Notes under the pieces: model-generated
Databases searched by the model: none
What the model saw: only the letters and a program-made list of their open reading frames with translations
Told to the model about the DNA's origin: nothing
Shown here: one piece after another, positions 27,281 through 36,694 of the stretch
Numbering within the stretch: the first letter of the stretch is position 1
Layout: every line of letters begins with the position of its first letter
Position numbers and translations under genes: made by a program
Source of the DNA: RUG14121 sp964533935
GTDB lineage: Bacteria; Bacillota_I; Bacilli_A; RF39; UBA660
Direction of reading: 5' to 3'
Assembly (NCBI GenBank): GCA_964533935.1
Contig: CAZHOG010000004.1
Location: 1 to 64,000, forward strand
Length of the DNA: 64,000 nt

Positions 27281-27721
27281 ATTTTTAAGTAAATATATAA
27301 ACATGCCGATTTCTGCACCAAGCGTATCAATAAATACATCCCTAATTGCTGCACTTCTACCTGGTACAAATAACTGATGAAATTCATCAGTACATGCATA
27401 TGTAAAACATATTAATAAAGTAATTAATATTTTTTTTCTTAATGAATAATCAAATTCTTTTAAAAAAGAAATAATTAATAAAGCTAATATGAAATACACA
27501 GTAAAATGAGCACACTTACGAACAGGAACAAATACTTTTTTTATAAATTTTTTCATTTGATCATTTGTAATATTTTTATGAGTAATCTTATTTGTTGCTT
27601 TAACCACTTTAGTTATTAAATTTGTTGTTAAATTATCTGAATCGTTTTTTACTTGATTAGAAAAATTAAATATAACTAACATTCCAACAATAATTAATAC
27701 AAATTTTACTGTTCGTTTCAT
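27266..27721 (-). CDS. VanZ-like membrane protein
   Basis: A protein of 151 residues. A VanZ-family signature is clear: FVPVRKCAHFTVYFILALLI and TDEFHQLFVPGRSAAIRDVFIDTLGAEIGM. About four membrane helices. VanZ proteins are associated with glycopeptide tolerance and, widely, with surface polysaccharide loci; biochemical role unclear. Last gene of the wzx/GT cluster. Confidence 0.88.
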   Translation of the reverse strand: MKRTVKFVLIIVGMLVIFNFSNQVKNDSDNLTTNLITKVVKATNKITHKNITNDQMKKFIKKVFVPVRKCAHFTVYFILALLIISFLKEFDYSLRKKILITLLICFTYACTDEFHQLFVPGRSAAIRDVFIDTLGAEIGMFIYLLKNKIKK

Positions 27722-27733
27722 GTGCTCACCTCC

Positions 27734-29242
27734 CTACTTACTTTTAGTTAAAAATTTTAAATAATATTTAAAATTATCTGTTTTGTAAAATAATAATAAC
27801 AATATAATATTTGGAATTATTAAACAAATCAAAACATTGCCAATAAATTCTAAATATAAATTATTAAAATTAATTAATGTAGATATATAATATGTTCCAC
27901 TTGCAATTAAAACAAAAAGTATTATATACCCTAATGTCTCTTTTGTATATGATAAATAATTTCTATCAAATAATTTTTTATAAACATATTTAGGATAAGA
28001 AAAACACCATAATGATAATCCACTTATAATAGTTCCCATAAATACTCCAGCAAGGCCGTATAATTTAACTAATATAACACTAGCTACAATATTAATAGTT
28101 GATTCAACTAGTGGGACAAATCTATCCTCAAAATATATGCCTGCTGCTTCTTTAAAAGTACTATATGAATTTCTCATCATCTTTTGATAAAAATTAAAAA
28201 CTAGAACAGTTAATACTATCAAACTTAATAAATATTTTTCACCTATCCATATTGAAATAAAAGATTGCATTATTACTAGCAATGAGACTCCTGAAAAAGT
28301 TGCTATCCAAAAGTTCAAAAATCTAACTTTTTTAAAAACATCATATGCTTTTTCTTTTGTTTCATTAACTAACATATTGCCAACACTTGGAGTCAAAGCA
28401 GTTAGAGCTTGTCCAAACAAAACATTAACTGCATTTATGATTAAATAATAATTAGAATATAAACCAACAGTTACCAGTCCTAAAAACTTAGAAATAATTA
28501 TGTTATCTGTTCCCATAACTACAAATGCACCAATTTTATGAAAAAATAAAGCTTTAACTTTCTTAAAAATATCTTGTTCCACTTTTTTGTCTAAAGGTTT
28601 AACATCATTTTCTAATAAATATTTATAATTTTTATTAGCTTCAATAGTAATCATAATATTTTCTAATACTCTCATTATTATTTTTACTACTAAATATAAA
28701 TAATAATTTTTAGTAATAAACAATACTATTAATTGAAATACATTTAAAAATATTGTATATCCAATATGGATTATATTAATAATATAATTTTTTTGATCAG
28801 CATATAAAATACTTCTTTTATAAGATAAAAAATATGAAAGAACTATATCTATTAAAAATAATAAATATACTAAAACTATGTTTATATTAATCGTTATATC
28901 TTTTACTATTAATGGTAAAAAAGGTATAACGATTAAGCCAAGAATTAAGACAATAATACCTATAATACTATAACTCTTTTTATAGAATTTCATTAAAGAT
29001 TTAATTTCTTCTTTATTATTATTTGCGATTGGTTTATAAAGATTATAGATAATAGCACTACCTACTCCTAATTCTACAATACCAAGCATAGATATAATAT
29101 TAGTAAATAAACCATTTAATCCCAAATATTCTGTATTTAATATTTTTATAAATATTGCTTGAGCAACTAACCCTATTACAATAATAATAAAATTAGATAG
29201 CATTGAAGCAATAGTATTTTTCATTGAATTTTTAGTTCGCAT
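27734..29242 (-). CDS. Polysaccharide flippase (Wzx/PST family)
   Basis: About 502 residues with roughly 12-14 membrane helices. The opening NTIASMLSNFIIIVIGLVAQ and LGLNGLFTNIISMLGIVELG fit the polysaccharide transporter branch of the MOP superfamily. It should flip an undecaprenyl-linked oligosaccharide repeat to the outside. Start ATG 29242 follows AGGTGATAACA. It sits with glycosyltransferases and a Wzy-type polymerase, as in Wzx/Wzy-dependent clusters. Confidence 0.9.
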   Translation of the reverse strand: MRTKNSMKNTIASMLSNFIIIVIGLVAQAIFIKILNTEYLGLNGLFTNIISMLGIVELGVGSAIIYNLYKPIANNNKEEIKSLMKFYKKSYSIIGIIVLILGLIVIPFLPLIVKDITININIVLVYLLFLIDIVLSYFLSYKRSILYADQKNYIINIIHIGYTIFLNVFQLIVLFITKNYYLYLVVKIIMRVLENIMITIEANKNYKYLLENDVKPLDKKVEQDIFKKVKALFFHKIGAFVVMGTDNIIISKFLGLVTVGLYSNYYLIINAVNVLFGQALTALTPSVGNMLVNETKEKAYDVFKKVRFLNFWIATFSGVSLLVIMQSFISIWIGEKYLLSLIVLTVLVFNFYQKMMRNSYSTFKEAAGIYFEDRFVPLVESTINIVASVILVKLYGLAGVFMGTIISGLSLWCFSYPKYVYKKLFDRNYLSYTKETLGYIILFVLIASGTYYISTLINFNNLYLEFIGNVLICLIIPNIILLLLFYKTDNFKYYLKFLTKSK

Positions 29243-29251
29243 TGTTATCAC

Positions 29252-30241
29252 CTAATTCTTTATATGTATTTTAATTTTTTCAAATAATACAAATAATATA
29301 TAATGTTTTTTCAGTAATAATTTATATTCTATTTTTTTTATTTTATTTAACATATTGTAATTAACATTCATTATTATTTGATTATTTAATAACGTATATA
29401 TATTAGAATTTATCTTGATATTATTAGCTATATAAATATCTATTTTACTAATAAAAATATAAAATTGATTAATATCTAGCAATGCATTTATTTCATGATT
29501 TTTTGGAAGCAATTCATTTTTCAATTTATTAAAAACTAAAATCATATCTTTTAAATTATTATAAACATTTTTTACATTCTTTGATGAACTTTCACTATTA
29601 TCTCTATAATGATAAAATTCTTTATTAAGAAAAAAAATATTTTCACTTTTTTGTAATAGCTTAATATAAAAAAGTGTGTCTTCCATATATTTAATATTTT
29701 CATCAAATAATGGGCATATTTTTTTCTTAAAAAGTAATAGTGGCGTATAACAATTAATTTTTTTACCTGAAATATCAAATATTAAATTATATACCAAATC
29801 ATATTCTTTTTTTCCTATTTTTCTATTGCTAAAAGATTCAGGAATTCTTTCATGCTTAATTATTTTAGTATCATTTACAATATCATTTGCACATCTTACT
29901 ATATCAGCATTTTCTTTTTTTAACATATCGTGCATAATTTCTATCATATTTTGATCAATATAATCATCACTATCAATAAAAATTATATATTCACCTTTTG
30001 CTATAGAAACTCCGAAATTTCTTGAATAAGAAACTCCTTTATTTGTTTGATTAATCACAACAATTCTATCATCACGTTCTTTAAAAAAATTGCATATTTC
30101 CAAAGAATTATCTGTTGATCCATCATTAATAATGATAATTTCAAGATTTTGATATGATTGTTTAATTATTGAATTTACACATGTTTTTAAATATTTATCA
30201 GAATTATATACAGGTATGATAACACTTATTAAATCATTCAT
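29252..30241 (-). CDS. Glycosyltransferase family 2
   Basis: A 329-residue GT-A fold enzyme: ISVIIPVYNSDKYLKTCVNS at the N-terminus, NDGSTDNS (nucleotide binding), ISYSRNFGV-like segment, and the DxD motif in IIFIDSDDYID. The C-terminal region carries helices typical of polysaccharide GT2 enzymes. Sugar donor unknown. It overlaps the upstream wzy-like gene by 8 bases. Confidence 0.9.
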   Translation of the reverse strand: MNDLISVIIPVYNSDKYLKTCVNSIIKQSYQNLEIIIINDGSTDNSLEICNFFKERDDRIVVINQTNKGVSYSRNFGVSIAKGEYIIFIDSDDYIDQNMIEIMHDMLKKENADIVRCANDIVNDTKIIKHERIPESFSNRKIGKKEYDLVYNLIFDISGKKINCYTPLLLFKKKICPLFDENIKYMEDTLFYIKLLQKSENIFFLNKEFYHYRDNSESSSKNVKNVYNNLKDMILVFNKLKNELLPKNHEINALLDINQFYIFISKIDIYIANNIKINSNIYTLLNNQIIMNVNYNMLNKIKKIEYKLLLKKHYILFVLFEKIKIHIKN

Positions 30242-31415
30242 TTTTTTCTTCTTTCTCCTTTATTAAAAATTGGTTATAAAAACAACAAACATACATGATA
30301 TTAATTATATATTTTGTATTATAAAAATCAAAAATACTTGCAAAAAGATATAAATATAGATACATTTTAAAAATGTATTTTATTTTTTTATTTTCATTTA
30401 AATTTATCTTTTTAATTAATGAAATATAAAAAATTAAAAACAAAATAAGTGCTATTAACCCACCATTATATAAAATTTGCAAGAAAATATTATGAACATG
30501 ACTAATTCCAAATTTAGCTAATCTCACTTTAAATAATTCCTGCCCATAACCTAGTATAGGTTTTTTTTCAATGAATTCTATAGATTTTTTCCAAATAATG
30601 GTACGACCTGACATCGTAATATCTTTTTGAAAAAATCCTAATATTGAAGAAGTTATATTTCCATAAAAATTAAAAATTAGTAATGAAGATGTCAATATTG
30701 CTAAGCAAATAAATGGTATTTTAGAATTAACAACCCTATTTAATATTTTATTATTTGAAAAAAGTAAAGCAATTAATAGCAAAAACAAACTGACATAAGC
30801 TACCGTTGATTTAATATAAAAATAAGCAATAAAATTTATAATAATAAAAATATAACATCCTATCGATATTTTATTATTTTTATTTAATGAATTTGCAATC
30901 AATAAAAAAATTACTGTAAATGCATAAAAAAATGAACCATTATCATGCTCTAGAAAATAATAATTTCTATCTCCTATCGCATCAATAAACATACCGTTTG
31001 GATAATATATAAAAAATGATATTATATTTAAAAGTATTAATATTCCAAACAAAATAGATAAATATTTTAAAAATGCGTCTTTATTTTTTTGAAAAAAATA
31101 ATTTGAAAGAACAATAATAGAAAAATTATTTAAAAACAAATAGATTGAATCCTGGAAACTTCCATATTCTTTATTCAAAAATGTTGATAGAACAAAAACT
31201 GCTTGAAACACTATTAATATTAAACTCGTTTTATTTATGTTTTTTTTCAAAATCAATATTATTATAGCTATTAGCCAAGAACCTTTTAGCCAATAATTAA
31301 ACACACTTTGAAAAAAAGGATTTAAACAATAAGAAGCAGGTTGTAGATATGGAAAGAAGCAGAAAAATAATAAAACAATATATAATAAATCATTTTTTTG
31401 TTTTTTCAAAATCAA
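30234..31415 (-). CDS. O-antigen polymerase/ligase-like (Wzy) membrane protein
   Basis: A 393-residue protein with about 10-12 membrane helices. The extracellular loop contains the Wzy_C-type signature GRTIIWKKSIEFIEKKPILG followed by YGQELF and HVHNIFLQILYNGGLIALI. It should polymerise or ligate lipid-linked repeats outside the membrane. No ATG is suitably placed; a TTG at 31415 or 31409 after AAGGAG is the likely start. Part of the polysaccharide operon. Confidence 0.85.
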   Translation of the reverse strand: MILKKQKNDLLYIVLLFFCFFPYLQPASYCLNPFFQSVFNYWLKGSWLIAIIILILKKNINKTSLILIVFQAVFVLSTFLNKEYGSFQDSIYLFLNNFSIIVLSNYFFQKNKDAFLKYLSILFGILILLNIISFFIYYPNGMFIDAIGDRNYYFLEHDNGSFFYAFTVIFLLIANSLNKNNKISIGCYIFIIINFIAYFYIKSTVAYVSLFLLLIALLFSNNKILNRVVNSKIPFICLAILTSSLLIFNFYGNITSSILGFFQKDITMSGRTIIWKKSIEFIEKKPILGYGQELFKVRLAKFGISHVHNIFLQILYNGGLIALILFLIFYISLIKKINLNENKKIKYIFKMYLYLYLFASIFDFYNTKYIINIMYVCCFYNQFLIKEKEEKNE

Positions 31416-31423
31416 ACATCTCC

Positions 31424-32431
31424 TTATTTTTCAAAACTTGATTTTTCCGGTAAAATCTTTAAAAATGCACTTTTCAATGTTTTTAATGTATCATCAAATT
31501 CTTCATCTGTCATTGGTCCATCATTTATTGCAATAATTTTTCCTTTTTGCTTTTCAATATAATTTGAAATATCGTATTTTATGCTTTTAATTCCATCTCT
31601 ATCTATAAAAAATGATTTACCAAAATTGCTTTTACGATTAACAAAATTTCCTTCTGCAAGTTGCCACTCTCTACATAGCCAATGACTTAAATCAGTAGCT
31701 TCTCTAAATTTATGACTGCAAGTATTTTCTAAAGATTTTTGTTCTAATTCCCATATTTTATCAAATGTTTTTTTATTATATGAAATGCTTAAATGATGTT
31801 GATAAAATCCTGGAAATCTAGGACATGGTAAAAGTGTAATTGTTCTTAGCATTTGTTTTCCATTTTTAATATTAATCCATTTATGCCAATTTGAACTGAT
31901 TGATTTATGAAAATCAAAATATTCATTTATAATAGCAACATCATTTATACAAAAAAATTGACTTATTAAACTCTTCTTAGGGCAATGTACATTTAAAGCA
32001 CAACTATCAACAGGAATATTATTAATAAAAAAATCCTTTTCTTTTGTTTCGTTAATAAGATAAAAATCATCATTGAAAAGAACAAAATTTTCACTTAAGT
32101 CCGATATTCTATTTATATTCAATTCTATTACATTTGAATTGAAAGTTGGTAAATATTTTTGTGGAATAAAGTCTTCATGTTTCACTATAACAATTTTTGG
32201 ATTAGTAACATCTAACCATTCCGGAATATGCCCCCATGTTATAAAATAAATTTTATTGACCCATGGTGCAAATTTTTCTACGCCTCTAAACCAATATCTT
32301 AATAAATCCCAATCTCTATATCTATAAATTGTACCATCTGAATTTTCATTAACATCATATTTATTTTTTTCTCTTAGCCAATTTTTATCATTACCATCAA
32401 CCCAAGTGACAACAAAATCTATTTTTTCCAT
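31424..32431 (-). CDS. Stealth-family sugar-1-phosphate transferase
   Basis: 335 residues. Stealth conserved regions are visible in order: CR1 IDFVVTWVDGNDKNW, CR2 LRYWFRGVEKFAPWVNKIYF with LPTFNSNVIELNINRISDLSENFVLFNDDFY, and later H/N-rich parts (FPGFYQHHLSISYN, NDGPMTDEEFDDT). The family builds phosphodiester-linked capsules by transferring hexose-1-phosphate groups. Its presence suggests that the surface polymer has phosphodiester links. It abuts the next GT2 gene (shared base at 32431). Confidence 0.9.
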   Translation of the reverse strand: MEKIDFVVTWVDGNDKNWLREKNKYDVNENSDGTIYRYRDWDLLRYWFRGVEKFAPWVNKIYFITWGHIPEWLDVTNPKIVIVKHEDFIPQKYLPTFNSNVIELNINRISDLSENFVLFNDDFYLINETKEKDFFINNIPVDSCALNVHCPKKSLISQFFCINDVAIINEYFDFHKSISSNWHKWINIKNGKQMLRTITLLPCPRFPGFYQHHLSISYNKKTFDKIWELEQKSLENTCSHKFREATDLSHWLCREWQLAEGNFVNRKSNFGKSFFIDRDGIKSIKYDISNYIEKQKGKIIAINDGPMTDEEFDDTLKTLKSAFLKILPEKSSFEK

Positions 32432-33273
32432 TATCTTTTCCCTACTTTCATACCAATTAATCTAGCTGCCATATCAAATGGATATCTAAATAGTAAACCT
32501 ATTTTTTTATCTTCTATTATTCTTTTTAAAACGTATTTAGCTAATTTAGAACCACTTGAATTTGTACCATATTGATCTAAATAATTATTTTGCTTCATAA
32601 ATTGTCCAGTCAATTTGTATCTTAAATAAAGATCTTTTAAAGAAAAATTATGAGAATGATAAACTACAGATTCTGCACAATATTTAATTTTTTTATCGTT
32701 CATTATCAACTTATATGCAAAATACATATCTTCATTTATAGGTAAATTTTTATTATCATAACCATTTAATACTTTAAAATCTTTTAATAAAATAGCTGCA
32801 GAAGCATCTGAAGAAAAGAAAGTTTTTAATCCCATAGTGGCTATATCTTTTTTACTTTTAATAAATGATTTATCAGGATAGTTAGCTTCTCTAGTATATT
32901 TTTCAATATTATTATATTTTGATATTTGTCTACTATAAGTAGCACTCACTTCATTATTAACAATAGGTTTCACTAATTCTTCAAGCCAGCTATTTGATTC
33001 AATTATAATATCTTGCGTCACAAAACAAATAATATCAGCATCACTTTCCATTGCTGCCTTTTCTCTTACTAAACTATGTGAATAATCTTTTTGTTCAATA
33101 ACCTCATATGATGCATTTATTTTTTTTAATATGTTTTCTGAATTATCAGAACTTTTTGTTAATATGTATTTAATCTCATTTAGATTTACATTTTTTTGAT
33201 TAATAAGTGAACTATTTAATCCATAAATATATTTTTCTGCATTATATAAAGGACATATAATATCTACTTTCAT
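32431..33273 (-). CDS. Glycosyltransferase family 2, rhamnosyltransferase-like
   Basis: 280 residues. VDIICPLYNAEKYIYGLNSS opens the GT-A domain; DADIICFVTQDIIIE provides the metal-binding QD motif typical of rhamnosyltransferase-like GT2 proteins; INEDMYFAYKLI follows. The acceptor and donor cannot be read from sequence. First gene of the cluster after its own promoter (33296-33324) and the sugar transferase terminator. Confidence 0.85.
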   Translation of the reverse strand: MKVDIICPLYNAEKYIYGLNSSLINQKNVNLNEIKYILTKSSDNSENILKKINASYEVIEQKDYSHSLVREKAAMESDADIICFVTQDIIIESNSWLEELVKPIVNNEVSATYSRQISKYNNIEKYTREANYPDKSFIKSKKDIATMGLKTFFSSDASAAILLKDFKVLNGYDNKNLPINEDMYFAYKLIMNDKKIKYCAESVVYHSHNFSLKDLYLRYKLTGQFMKQNNYLDQYGTNSSGSKLAKYVLKRIIEDKKIGLLFRYPFDMAARLIGMKVGKR

Positions 33274-33295
33274 AAATTCACCTCGTTACTATATA

Positions 33296-33324
33296 ATTAT
33301 ATCAAATAAATACCTGTAATTAAA
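33296..33324 (-). promoter_or_regulatory. Promoter of the GT2-Stealth-Wzy-GT2-Wzx-VanZ operon
   Basis: Minus strand TTTAAT (33319-33324), 17-base spacer, TATAAT (33296-33301) with an upstream TG (extended -10). Confidence 0.5.
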
Positions 33325-33353
33325 TAAAAAAAGATTTATTTAAAATAAATCTT
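33325..33353 (-). terminator. Terminator after the priming sugar transferase
   Basis: AAGATTTATT / AATAAATCTT stem with a T-run on the minus strand, overlapping the stop codon. Confidence 0.65.
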
Positions 33354-34017
33354 ATTTTGCTCCATCTCTTTTAAGTACTGAAATAAATGTTTTAACTATT
33401 ACTTTAATATCAAGTTTAATACTTTGATTATCTACATAATATAATTCTAATTTTTTTCTTTCAGTATAATTTGTTTGACTACGTCCATTACATGCCCACC
33501 ATCCAGTTAAACCAGGTGTAACACTTAAAAATTTTGCTTTTTGTCTTCCATATTTTTCAATTTCACCATCAATTATTGGTCTTGGACCTACAATACTCAT
33601 GTCTCCATTAAAAATATTTATTAATTGTGGTAATTCATCTAAAGATGTTTTTCTTAATATATTTCCTATTTTAGTTATTCTTGGGTCATTTTCTAGTTTA
33701 AAATTATTTTCCCATTCTTCTTTTATTTTAGGATCTTTTAATAATTCTTCTAAACGTTCTTTTGAATCAGTATACATACTTCTAAATTTATATAAATAAA
33801 TATATTCGCCATTTTTACCAATTCTTTTATGTTTATATATAACTTTACCTTTTGAATCAATTTTAATAGCAACAGCTATTAATAAGAAAACTGGGCTTAA
33901 TAAAATAATTGCTAAACTTGATAAAATAATATCTCCAAGTCTTTTTATAAAGTGATAAAAAACTTTTTTATTTACACTTTCTATACTTTCAACAGCTACT
34001 AATGCATCTGTATGCAT
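33352..34017 (-). CDS. Undecaprenyl-phosphate sugar phosphotransferase (priming enzyme)
   Basis: About 221 residues, the short form of the polyprenyl-phosphate hexose-1-phosphate transferases. One N-terminal membrane helix (IILSSLAIILLSPVFLLIAVAI) precedes the catalytic domain: IYKHKRIGKNGEYIYLYKFRSM, LRKTSLDELPQLINIFNGDM and SIVGPRPIIDGE. It loads the first sugar onto undecaprenyl phosphate for the cluster downstream. I use ATG 34017 (GGGGGTG leader) instead of the TTG at 34056. The transcript leader holds mutually exclusive hairpins (see 34038-34111). Confidence 0.92.
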   Translation of the reverse strand: MHTDALVAVESIESVNKKVFYHFIKRLGDIILSSLAIILLSPVFLLIAVAIKIDSKGKVIYKHKRIGKNGEYIYLYKFRSMYTDSKERLEELLKDPKIKEEWENNFKLENDPRITKIGNILRKTSLDELPQLINIFNGDMSIVGPRPIIDGEIEKYGRQKAKFLSVTPGLTGWWACNGRSQTNYTERKKLELYYVDNQSIKLDIKVIVKTFISVLKRDGAK

Positions 34018-34037
34018 ATCAACACCCCCAAAACCCC

Positions 34038-34111
34038 AATGTTTTATTGGCCTCAATCCTCTAAAACATTTTTATTGACATATGTATTAACACTTTTTTA
34101 CAAAAAGTCAA
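34038..34111 (-). promoter_or_regulatory. Promoter and structured leader of the priming sugar transferase
   Basis: Minus strand TTGACT (34106-34111), 16-base spacer, TAATAC (34084-34089). The leader contains the inverted repeat AATGTTTTA / TAAAACATT (34062-34070 with 34038-34046). An alternative CCAAT / ATTGG hairpin uses the same ATT bases. A GGGG-TTTT-GGGGG tract leads into the ribosome site. Confidence 0.5.
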
Positions 34112-34132
34112 GTAATATTATATTTCTTTACG

Positions 34133-34167
34133 TAAAAAAACACGATTTTTTTATTAAAATCGCGTTT
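34133..34167 (-). terminator. Terminator of the PRC-lspA-rluD operon
   Basis: AAACGCGATTTT / AAAATCGTGTTT stem with T-run on the minus strand. Confidence 0.7.
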
Positions 34168-35056
34168 ATTTTTCTAAATCATCAATAAATTCTTGAAAGA
34201 ATTCTGGTAAATCGCATTCAAAATGCATCTCTTTTTTAGTAATTGGATGCGTAAATGTTATTGTTTTGGAATGTAATAACTGTCCAAACACAGTAGCATT
34301 CTTATTATTGTATAATGGATCATTAACTACTGGATACCCAATATATGCCATATGTACTCTAATTTGATGAGTTCTTCCAGTTTCTAATTGTAATTTAACT
34401 AAAGTATAATCTTTATATCTTTTCAACACTGTTAAGTGTGTTATAGCTTTTTTAGAATTTTTAGCAGATATACACATTTTTTTTCTATTTATTTCATCTC
34501 TACCTATTGGAGCATCAATAATTGCTGTATTATGTGGAAATACTCCTTTTATTAAGGCATAATACTCTCTTTTTATATCATGTTTAGCAAAATCTTCTGA
34601 TAATACTTGATGTGCTCTATTAGATTTAGCAACAAGCATTAATCCGCTAGTATCTTTATCTAATCTATGAACTATTCCAGGTCTTTCTTCACCATTTAAA
34701 TCACTTAAATTATTTGTATAATCTAAAAGCCCATTCACAAGTGTATTACTTTTATTACCACTTCCAGGATGCACTACTAAACCACTTGGCTTATTAATAA
34801 CCATAATATCTTCATCTTCATAAACAATATCTAAATCCATTTTCACTGGTTCTATATTGATTTCTTCATGATATTCACCAGTTATTTCAATAATATCTCC
34901 TATTTTTACTTTATAACTATTTTTTACTAATTCATTATTAACTAAAATTAAGTTATTTTCCAAAAACTTAGATATTAATGATCTTGAATATTCTGTATTT
35001 TCGCTTAAATATTTGTCTAATCTGTTACCAGCTTCATTTACTACTAATTTTTCCAC
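34166..35056 (-). CDS. rluD: RluD-family 23S rRNA pseudouridine synthase
   Basis: A 296-residue protein. N-terminal S4 RNA-binding domain (NRLDKYLSENTEYSRSLISK), then the RluA/RluD catalytic motif GIVHRLDKDTSGLMLVAK with the catalytic Asp, and TGRTHQIRVHMAYIGYPVVNDPLY. It isomerises uridines in helix 69 of 23S rRNA if truly RluD; RluC-type specificity cannot be excluded. GTG start at 35056 overlaps the lspA end. Confidence 0.88.
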   Translation of the reverse strand: MEKLVVNEAGNRLDKYLSENTEYSRSLISKFLENNLILVNNELVKNSYKVKIGDIIEITGEYHEEINIEPVKMDLDIVYEDEDIMVINKPSGLVVHPGSGNKSNTLVNGLLDYTNNLSDLNGEERPGIVHRLDKDTSGLMLVAKSNRAHQVLSEDFAKHDIKREYYALIKGVFPHNTAIIDAPIGRDEINRKKMCISAKNSKKAITHLTVLKRYKDYTLVKLQLETGRTHQIRVHMAYIGYPVVNDPLYNNKNATVFGQLLHSKTITFTHPITKKEMHFECDLPEFFQEFIDDLEK

Positions 35057-35507
35057 TTCTATCTTCTCCTTTAATTATTGCTATAATAAGTAAAATAACA
35101 CCAATTACTACAGCCATATCAGCAATATTAAATATTGGATAATCATAATTAAATATATAGAAATCAAGAAAATCTCTTACATATCCAAATAACCATCTAT
35201 CAATTAAATTACCTACTATTCCACCTATAATCAAACCAAATGCTAAATCATTTCTTTTATTTTTTTTAAACAAAAACATAAATCTATATATAATTATCAA
35301 TGAAATTATTGAAACTATAATTAGAAATGTATTTCTATTATTAAATAAACTCCATGCAGCACCATAATTATTTAAATATCTAATATAAAAGAAGTTACTA
35401 ATTACTTTTATATTATCTCCAACTTTCATAAATGCTGAAATAAAGCCTTTACTTAATTGATCTAAAAATAATACTATTGCTGAATATATAAGTATTTTTT
35501 TATTCAT
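35034..35507 (-). CDS. lspA: Lipoprotein signal peptidase (signal peptidase II)
   Basis: About 157 residues with four membrane helices. Aspartic protease of the membrane that removes lipoprotein signal peptides. Family motifs: FFYIRYLNNYGAAWSLF, GGIVGNLIDRWLFGYVRDFLDF and FNIADMAVVIG, with the two catalytic aspartates in the NLIDR- and FNIAD-type motifs. The start is ATG 35507 (GGTG leader), not the longer frame. The stop is UGA, one proof that UGA is not read as Trp here. Substrates in this window include the lipoprotein at 10588. Confidence 0.94.
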   Translation of the reverse strand: MNKKILIYSAIVLFLDQLSKGFISAFMKVGDNIKVISNFFYIRYLNNYGAAWSLFNNRNTFLIIVSIISLIIIYRFMFLFKKNKRNDLAFGLIIGGIVGNLIDRWLFGYVRDFLDFYIFNYDYPIFNIADMAVVIGVILLIIAIIKGEDRSGKISSK

Positions 35508-35541
35508 TTTTTTCACCAACCTAATTATATTATACCCAGAA

Positions 35542-35763
35542 TTATAATTCAACTAATATAACATCTTCCCCAATTTTAACTATTTGTTTAAAAGTAATAT
35601 TGGATTCTAACTTCGAAGAAAAAAATCTAAATATTCTTTTTTGTTCAACAATGAAAAATTGAATTTGACCTTGACTATCAATTTCGGCATCAACAATTCT
35701 CCCTAATCTTTTTCCATCTTTAATATTTACAATATCTTTAACTTGTAAATCTGCTAAACGCAT
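35542..35763 (-). CDS. YlmC/YmxH-family PRC-barrel protein
   Basis: About 73 residues forming one PRC-barrel (RLADLQVKDIVNIKDGKRLG ... DAEIDSQGQIQFF). The YlmC/YmxH group is conserved in spore-forming Bacillota; B. subtilis members are expressed in sporulation, but function is unknown. Start ATG 35763 after AGGTGGTATAT. First gene of the operon with lspA and rluD. Confidence 0.8.
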   Translation of the reverse strand: MRLADLQVKDIVNIKDGKRLGRIVDAEIDSQGQIQFFIVEQKRIFRFFSSKLESNITFKQIVKIGEDVILVEL

Positions 35764-35835
35764 ATATACCACCTACTAAAATATATGTTTATTTAAAGAA
35801 AGAATACTTTTATACTTTTGATTAAAAATTTATTT

Positions 35836-35865
35836 AAAAAACAAAATATAAATTATTTTGTTTTT
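35836..35865 (-). terminator. Terminator of the rimP-truB operon
   Basis: AAAAACAAAATA / TATTTTGTTTTT stem, T-run on the minus strand, overlapping the truB stop. Confidence 0.7.
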
Positions 35866-36692
35866 AACATCACAATTGGTTTGTAAGAGTCATTATCTTT
35901 TTGATATATAGCTATTATTTCATCATTATATTTTAAAATAACTTTATCTTCTTTAATAGACAAAATGACTTTAGCACCATTTATTATCTTATTATATAAT
36001 TCTTCATCAATATCAAGAATCCTATAATTTAATATTTTTTCGATATCAATAAAATTGCTTTCATCTACTTCTTCTAATAAATAAGAATCTTTAATATCAA
36101 ATAAACCTTGTTTAGTTCTTTTTAATTCTTCCATAGTACCAACTGTATTTAATTTAGTACATATATCTTCAATCAAACTTCTAATATAAGTTCCTTTTGA
36201 TACATTAACTTTAAATTTTATAATGTCATCATGAAAATCAATTAATTCTATATTTGAAATAAATATATTTCTTTTAGGAAGTTCAACTTCTTCGTTATTT
36301 CTAGCATATTCATATAGTTTTTTTCCATTTATTTTAACAGCAGAATATATTGGAACAGTTTGAATGCTTTCACCTAAAAAAGTATTTAAAACATCTTTAA
36401 TTATAGAAGAAGAAAGAGTAAACTCTTTCTTTTCTATAATATTGCCTGTTACATCGCCAGTATCTGTTTTAATTCCTAATTTAATAGTGGCTTCATATTC
36501 TTTATTGTATGAAGTTATTTCATCAACTAATTTGGTATATCTTCCAACACATATTACTAGTACCCCGGTTGCAATTGGATCAAGTGTTCCAGTATGACCT
36601 ATTTTTTTAGTTCCTAGAATTTTATTTAATCTATTTACAACATCTCTACTAGTAATACCTTTTGGTTTATTAACAACTAATATTCCATTCAT
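35853..36692 (-). CDS. truB: tRNA pseudouridine(55) synthase TruB
   Basis: 279 residues. Makes Psi55 in the T-loop of tRNAs. Signatures: NGILVVNKPKGITSRDVVNR, KIGHTGTLDPIATGVLVICVG with the catalytic Asp, and GTYIRSLIEDICTKL. C-terminal region shorter than in E. coli. Last gene of the translation operon. Confidence 0.96.
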   Translation of the reverse strand: MNGILVVNKPKGITSRDVVNRLNKILGTKKIGHTGTLDPIATGVLVICVGRYTKLVDEITSYNKEYEATIKLGIKTDTGDVTGNIIEKKEFTLSSSIIKDVLNTFLGESIQTVPIYSAVKINGKKLYEYARNNEEVELPKRNIFISNIELIDFHDDIIKFKVNVSKGTYIRSLIEDICTKLNTVGTMEELKRTKQGLFDIKDSYLLEEVDESNFIDIEKILNYRILDIDEELYNKIINGAKVILSIKEDKVILKYNDEIIAIYQKDNDSYKPIVMLKTK

Positions 36693-36694
36693 AA

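Noticed and set aside
26285..34056. Genomic island with integrase or insertion sequences around the polysaccharide genes
   Set aside because: No transposase, integrase, terminal repeats or tRNA target duplication is present; base composition looks like the flanks.
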